Shown here piece after piece: positions 60,334 to 64,000 of a stretch of 64,000 bases of DNA (positions are counted from its first letter, which is position 1; each line of letters opens with the position of its first letter). A program made the position numbers and the translations under genes. Source of the DNA: Acidobacteriota bacterium (GTDB taxonomy: Bacteria; Acidobacteriota; Terriglobia; Acidiferrales; UBA7541); assembly GCA_013289955.1 (NCBI GenBank), contig JABCYZ010000029.1:1-64000 (forward strand), given 5' to 3'. The notes beneath the pieces are model-generated. The model was not told the origin of the DNA. It saw only the letters and a program-made list of their open reading frames with translations, and searched no databases.

Positions 60334-62106
60334 TTGGAAGAAGCGCTGAAATCCCAGGATCACGCGCACGCACCGGCGGAAGGCTTTCTCAGAAAGTATG
60401 TATTCAGCCTGGATCACAAAGTCATCGGCAAACAATACTATGCGCTCGCCTTGGCAGCCGTCTTTATCGGAATGGTGTTGTCCTGGCTGATGCGTTTTCA
60501 TCTCGTTTGGCCCAACGCGAAAATCCCCGGGCTCGAACTTATCGCCAAGACGGGCGCACCCGGCGGCATCATCACCCCCGAATATTATCTTTCGCTGCTC
60601 ACCATGCACGGAACGCTCATGGTGTTTTTTGTTCTCACCAACGCGCCATTCGCCGGCTTCGGCAATTATTTCCTGCCGATACAGATCGGCGCGGAAGACA
60701 TGGCCTTTCCCCGCTTTAATATGATGTCCTTCTGGACCACATTTGTGGCCTTCGTTGTTCTGGTAACGGCGTTTTTCATTCCCGATGGCCCGCCGATTTC
60801 CGGCTGGACAGCGTATGCCCCTCTCAGCGCGATTGGAAAGGACGCAGGACCCGGGCTCGGTTGGGGACAGAATCTCTGGGTCATCTCCATCGCCATTTTT
60901 TGTATTGGGCAATTGCTCGGGTCGTTGAACTTCATCGCCACTACGCTGGATCTGCGTGCCAAGGGCATGACGCTGATGCGCATGCCGATTTCCACGTGGG
61001 CATGGTTTATTACTTCATCGATCGGGCTGCTTGCCTTCGCTGTGCTCTTGCCGGCTTGCCTGCTCTTGCTGCTCGATCGGATGGCCGGAACGAGTTTCTT
61101 CATCCCTTCCGGACTCGTGGTCAGTGATCGATTGCAGAATCACGCTGGTGGCTCACCTCTTTTGTGGCAGCACCTGTTCTGGTTCTTCGGTCACCCGGAA
61201 GTGTACATCGCGATCCTGCCCGCGGTCGGGATTGTGTCGCACGTGCTCACCAACAGCCTGCGCAAGCCCCTCTTGAGCGCGAAAGTCATCATCTACTCGA
61301 TGATGTCCATCGGCTTCCTGAGCTGGATGGTGTGGGGACATCACATGTTTGTCAGCGGCATGAATCCGTTTTCCTCGCTGCTTTTTTCTTTTCCGACCCT
61401 TACCATCACCATCCCCGCCACGATCATCACGCTGATCTGGCTGGGAAGTTTGTACGGCGCAAACATACAAATCACTACTGCATCCTTTTTCGCTTTGGGC
61501 TTCATTTCCATGTTTGTCAGCGGCGGCGTGAGCGGATTCTTCCTGGCGCAGCCCTCGATTGATATCTACCTGCACGCTACCTATTTCGTAGTCGGGCATT
61601 TCCACATGGTCATGGGGGTTGCGGCCATTTTTGCCATTTTCTCGGGGACCTATTTTTGGTTTCCCAAGATGACGGGCCGAATGATGAACGAAACGCTAGG
61701 AATGCTTCATTTCTGGATTACGTTCGTCGGCACGTACTGTATCTTCATGCCCTTCCACTACCTCGGACTTGTCGGCAACGTACGGCGCTATGCGTCCTTC
61801 GTGGATGATTTTATGCCTGCGTTGATGCCTGTTCACAAATTCATCACCATCGCTGCTCTTACTACCGGCGCTGCGCAATTTATTTTCTTTTTCAACCTGA
61901 TCCACAGCCGTTTTCGCGGAAAACAGGCCACAGCAAATCCGTGGAGAGGAACTTCTCTCGAATGGAGCATTCCATCGCCTCCGCCGTGGAACAATTTCGG
62001 AGGGGATCATCCGGTCGTCTATCACGACGCCCATCAGTATGGCGTAAAAGGGTCTACCGGTGATTTTGTGATGCAAACGTCTCCGGAACAGATATTGAAC
62101 GAATAA
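60334..62106 (+). CDS. coxA: Cytochrome c oxidase subunit I
   Basis: A 590-aa protein with about twelve membrane helices. FWFFGHPEVYIAIL has the CuB His and cross-linked Tyr with the Glu of type A1 oxidases; VWGHHMFVSGM has the two further CuB His; HATYFVVGHFHMVMG has the heme a3 and heme a His. Start is TTG at 60334 after GAGGTG. It reduces O2 to water and pumps protons. Confidence 0.95.
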   Translation: MEEALKSQDHAHAPAEGFLRKYVFSLDHKVIGKQYYALALAAVFIGMVLSWLMRFHLVWPNAKIPGLELIAKTGAPGGIITPEYYLSLLTMHGTLMVFFVLTNAPFAGFGNYFLPIQIGAEDMAFPRFNMMSFWTTFVAFVVLVTAFFIPDGPPISGWTAYAPLSAIGKDAGPGLGWGQNLWVISIAIFCIGQLLGSLNFIATTLDLRAKGMTLMRMPISTWAWFITSSIGLLAFAVLLPACLLLLLDRMAGTSFFIPSGLVVSDRLQNHAGGSPLLWQHLFWFFGHPEVYIAILPAVGIVSHVLTNSLRKPLLSAKVIIYSMMSIGFLSWMVWGHHMFVSGMNPFSSLLFSFPTLTITIPATIITLIWLGSLYGANIQITTASFFALGFISMFVSGGVSGFFLAQPSIDIYLHATYFVVGHFHMVMGVAAIFAIFSGTYFWFPKMTGRMMNETLGMLHFWITFVGTYCIFMPFHYLGLVGNVRRYASFVDDFMPALMPVHKFITIAALTTGAAQFIFFFNLIHSRFRGKQATANPWRGTSLEWSIPSPPPWNNFGGDHPVVYHDAHQYGVKGSTGDFVMQTSPEQILNE

Positions 62107-62173
62107 CCCCGGGAGCGGTGCGCAGGGAGTGCGGAGTTTCTAGGGAATGCTAAGTCTGCTTTAAAAGGATTTC

Positions 62174-62770
62174 ATGTCATCTACGGCAAATACCCCGATG
62201 AGTTTGCCCCCACGCTCTGATTTGGCAAAGGGCTCTGAGAGTGGAATCTGGATCGCGCTGTTTGCGATTACCATGTCGTTTGCGGCCTTTACCAGCGCGC
62301 TGTTCATTCGGCAGGCTTCCACGGATTGGACGCACATCGCGGCGCCTCGGATCTTGTTTGCCAGCACGGCCGTTTTGCTTCTCAGCAGTGTTCTTATTGA
62401 AGTATCGCGACGGGGATTCGACGGAAAGCCGGCCTCGCAAATAAAGGAAGAGAGCGAAGGGCGAATGCTGCTGGCAGCCACACTGGTCCTCGGCCTGGCC
62501 TTTGTGGGCGGGCAGTACCTGGCGTGGAGAGAGCTGGCCGCTCAAGGGCTTTACCTGGCCACGAATCCGAACAGCTCGTTTTTCTATCTTCTCACCGGCG
62601 TACACGCACTGCACGTCCTTGGCGGGATTGCGGCTTTGGCCTACCTGCTTGCCGTGCTGGCCGCCCGGGGCTCGGTCCGCCGAAACCTGGTAAATGGCGT
62701 GGTCGTGTACTGGCATTTTATGGCCGCTCTCTGGCTCTATTTGCTCGTCGTCATCTGCGTACGGCTGTAA
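62174..62770 (+). CDS. Cytochrome c oxidase subunit III (first copy)
   Basis: A 198-aa protein with five hydrophobic helices. Late segments GVHALHVLGGIAALAYLLAV and VVYWHFMAALWLYLLVVICV are typical subunit III helices VI and VII. It is short compared with mitochondrial subunit III (about 260 aa), as usual for bacterial five-helix forms. Confidence 0.9.
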   Translation: MSSTANTPMSLPPRSDLAKGSESGIWIALFAITMSFAAFTSALFIRQASTDWTHIAAPRILFASTAVLLLSSVLIEVSRRGFDGKPASQIKEESEGRMLLAATLVLGLAFVGGQYLAWRELAAQGLYLATNPNSSFFYLLTGVHALHVLGGIAALAYLLAVLAARGSVRRNLVNGVVVYWHFMAALWLYLLVVICVRL

Positions 62771-62793
62771 CCAGAAAGGGGGGAAGAAAAACT

Positions 62794-63423
62794 GTGAGCG
62801 AGTCTGAAGTGACCTTGCACGGCGCGGGCGGTGCTCTTATAGAGGGATCGCCATATGGCATTCCTTCCCGAAAATTGACGATGTGGCTGTTCATCATCTC
62901 CGATGCCATTACGTTCGGAGCTCTGCTTTTTGGATACGGCTACTTGCGCACGGCGAGCAGCGATTGGCCTGCTCCGTTTCGGTTCAATCCCAGCATTTTA
63001 AACGTCATGTTTATGACCTTCATTTTGCTTACCAGCAGCTTGACCATGCTTGGAGGTGTGGACGCCGCCAAAGCCGGAGACAAGGCCAAGGCCAGGCGTT
63101 TTCTGTGGTCCACCATGCTACTGGGAGTGATCTTCGCCGGGCTTCACATCCGGGAATGGATTGGACTGATCGATGAAGGCGTCAGTTTGTTCCAGAATCC
63201 CTGGGGGTCGCCGCTCTTTGGCGCCACCTTCTTCAGCATAACCGGCTTGCATCTGCTCCACGTTACAGGAGGCGTCGTTGCGATTGCCGTTGTCTCCCGC
63301 GGTTTTTCGCGCGGCAAGCTCACCGCAGGCCATGTGGAGGCCACAGGACTGTACTGGCATTTCGTGGATTTGGTATGGATGTTCGTCGTTCCACTGGTTT
63401 ATCTGTTGAATCTGGCCCGGTAG
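62794..63423 (+). CDS. Cytochrome c oxidase subunit III-like (second copy)
   Basis: A 209-aa protein with five hydrophobic helices. SRKLTMWLFIISDAITFGAL, SITGLHLLHVTGGVVAIAVV and TGLYWHFVDLVWMFVVPLVY again match subunit III. The start GTG at 62794 follows AAAGGGGGG; the open frame extends 270 bases upstream, overlapping the first copy antiphase, without support. The two copies are clearly different in sequence, so this is not a recent duplication. Confidence 0.9.
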   Translation: MSESEVTLHGAGGALIEGSPYGIPSRKLTMWLFIISDAITFGALLFGYGYLRTASSDWPAPFRFNPSILNVMFMTFILLTSSLTMLGGVDAAKAGDKAKARRFLWSTMLLGVIFAGLHIREWIGLIDEGVSLFQNPWGSPLFGATFFSITGLHLLHVTGGVVAIAVVSRGFSRGKLTAGHVEATGLYWHFVDLVWMFVVPLVYLLNLAR

Positions 63424-63451
63424 AGCCGGCGAAGTCGAGCACGAGGAGAAA

Positions 63452-63763
63452 ATGTCAGGATCAAAGAAATCGGGAAATGTGATCGTAAAATATCTACCTG
63501 TTTATTTTGTTTTGCTCGCTATCGCGGGGCTGGAGATTGTGCTCGCGTACCAGGGTTTTTCTCCGGGAGTGCTTATCGCCATTCTACTCGCGCTCGCCTT
63601 TAGCGGCGGAGCGCTGGCGGTCATGTACTTTATGCACCTTAATGAGGAGCGCCGCAGCCTTTTTTTGACGTTGATCCCCGCTGTTATTTTCGTTCTAATA
63701 ATGATGAACATGCTCTGGTCGGACAGTTTTCGTCTGCTGCATATGAAGCCTTTTGCGCATTGA
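63452..63763 (+). CDS. Cytochrome c oxidase subunit IV
   Basis: A 103-aa protein with three membrane helices: YFVLLAIAGLEIVLAYQGF, LIAILLALAFSGGALAVMYF and LFLTLIPAVIFVLIMMNMLW. This is the prokaryotic subunit IV (COX4_pro) layout. It is thought to help assembly of the CuB/heme center. It ends the oxidase genes. Confidence 0.88.
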   Translation: MSGSKKSGNVIVKYLPVYFVLLAIAGLEIVLAYQGFSPGVLIAILLALAFSGGALAVMYFMHLNEERRSLFLTLIPAVIFVLIMMNMLWSDSFRLLHMKPFAH

Positions 63764-63864
63764 GAATTCTCGTGGGGGGGGCAGGGAATCGGAGCTTTGC
63801 CGGAGAAATTTTAGGTGGACCCCCGCGCCGGCTTTTGAGACCGGACAGGAACGGGATATTCACT

Positions 63865-64000
63865 ATGAAGCAGACGAATGGGGTTTTGCGGTTCTTCCTC
63901 CGTAGCGCGGCGTTGTTTACCGCCTTGATCGTGCCGGCGCTGACGCTGGCTCAGAGCTGCGCACTGTGTTACTCGCAGGCAGCCGGGGCTGGAACGCGCC
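63865..64000 (+). CDS. Secreted CxxC protein, cut by the window end
   Basis: The first 45 codons are visible. A signal peptide (FFLRSAALFTALIVPALTLA) and then SCALCYSQAAGAG with a CxxC-type pair. Such short acidobacterial proteins follow oxidase genes. The C-terminus lies outside the window. Confidence 0.6.
   Translation, partial: MKQTNGVLRFFLRSAALFTALIVPALTLAQSCALCYSQAAGAGTR

Overview
The window looks like a chromosomal segment of an Acidobacteriota bacterium, probably a soil Terriglobia/Koribacter-like lineage. This is inferred from gene families rather than a marker gene: a VWA protein of the kind known as the VWFA-related acidobacterial domain, several small proteins of a style I associate with that phylum, a Gram-negative envelope (OmpA, porin-like barrel, SH3 lipoproteins) and a moderate-to-high G+C content. 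No rRNA, tRNA or CRISPR array was found.

Region 1 (about 0-25.5 kb) is an accessory island. It holds a ribbon-helix-helix protein and a serine recombinase, a stand-alone SIR2-like protein, an Imm32-like orphan immunity gene, small membrane proteins, a uracil-DNA-glycosylase-fold protein, a secreted Ntn-hydrolase-like protein and a single-chain GmrSD-type (DUF262+DUF1524) nuclease. A phage- or plasmid-like replication module follows at 12.7-17.4 kb. Its putative initiator gene carries a 22-29 bp spaced DNA repeat read in all three frames, which points to an origin embedded in the gene. The module is bracketed by inverted 23-bp copies of what looks like a tRNA 3' end. After it come two nucleotidyltransferase-type proteins (one frameshifted at an A6 run and coupled to a TIM-barrel protein), a HigBA-like and a VapBC toxin-antitoxin pair, and a Fic protein. 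Several accessory genes have -10 boxes so close to the start codon that their mRNAs are probably leaderless.

Region 2 (about 26-36 kb) is mixed. It contains a G+C-rich ECF sigma factor with one intact and one decayed YCII-type neighbour, a DUF4199 membrane protein, a UvrA paralogue without an evident UvrB-binding region, a PAS-GGDEF diguanylate cyclase with a degenerate receiver domain, a GAF-like partner and a Crp/Fnr regulator.

Region 3 (about 36-55 kb) is envelope and stress biology. It includes small membrane proteins (Thivi_2564-like, DUF3309), a zinc-dependent phospholipase C-like protein, a three-gene sortase cluster (LPQTA-tailed secreted protein, VWA protein, class D-like sortase), a Ysc84/SYLF protein, a GT4 glycosyltransferase fused to an alpha/alpha-barrel domain next to a GH130 phosphorylase, a second Crp/Fnr regulator, a coiled-coil OmpA protein, a monoheme cytochrome c and two SH3-type envelope proteins.

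Region 4 (about 56-64 kb) is a co-directional respiratory cluster. A Cyc2-like outer-membrane porin with an N-terminal CxxCH is followed by a diheme cytochrome c, a cupredoxin-like protein, cytochrome c oxidase subunits II, I, III, a second III and IV, and a truncated CxxC protein at the window edge. Together they could carry electrons from the outer membrane through periplasmic carriers to an aa3-type oxidase.
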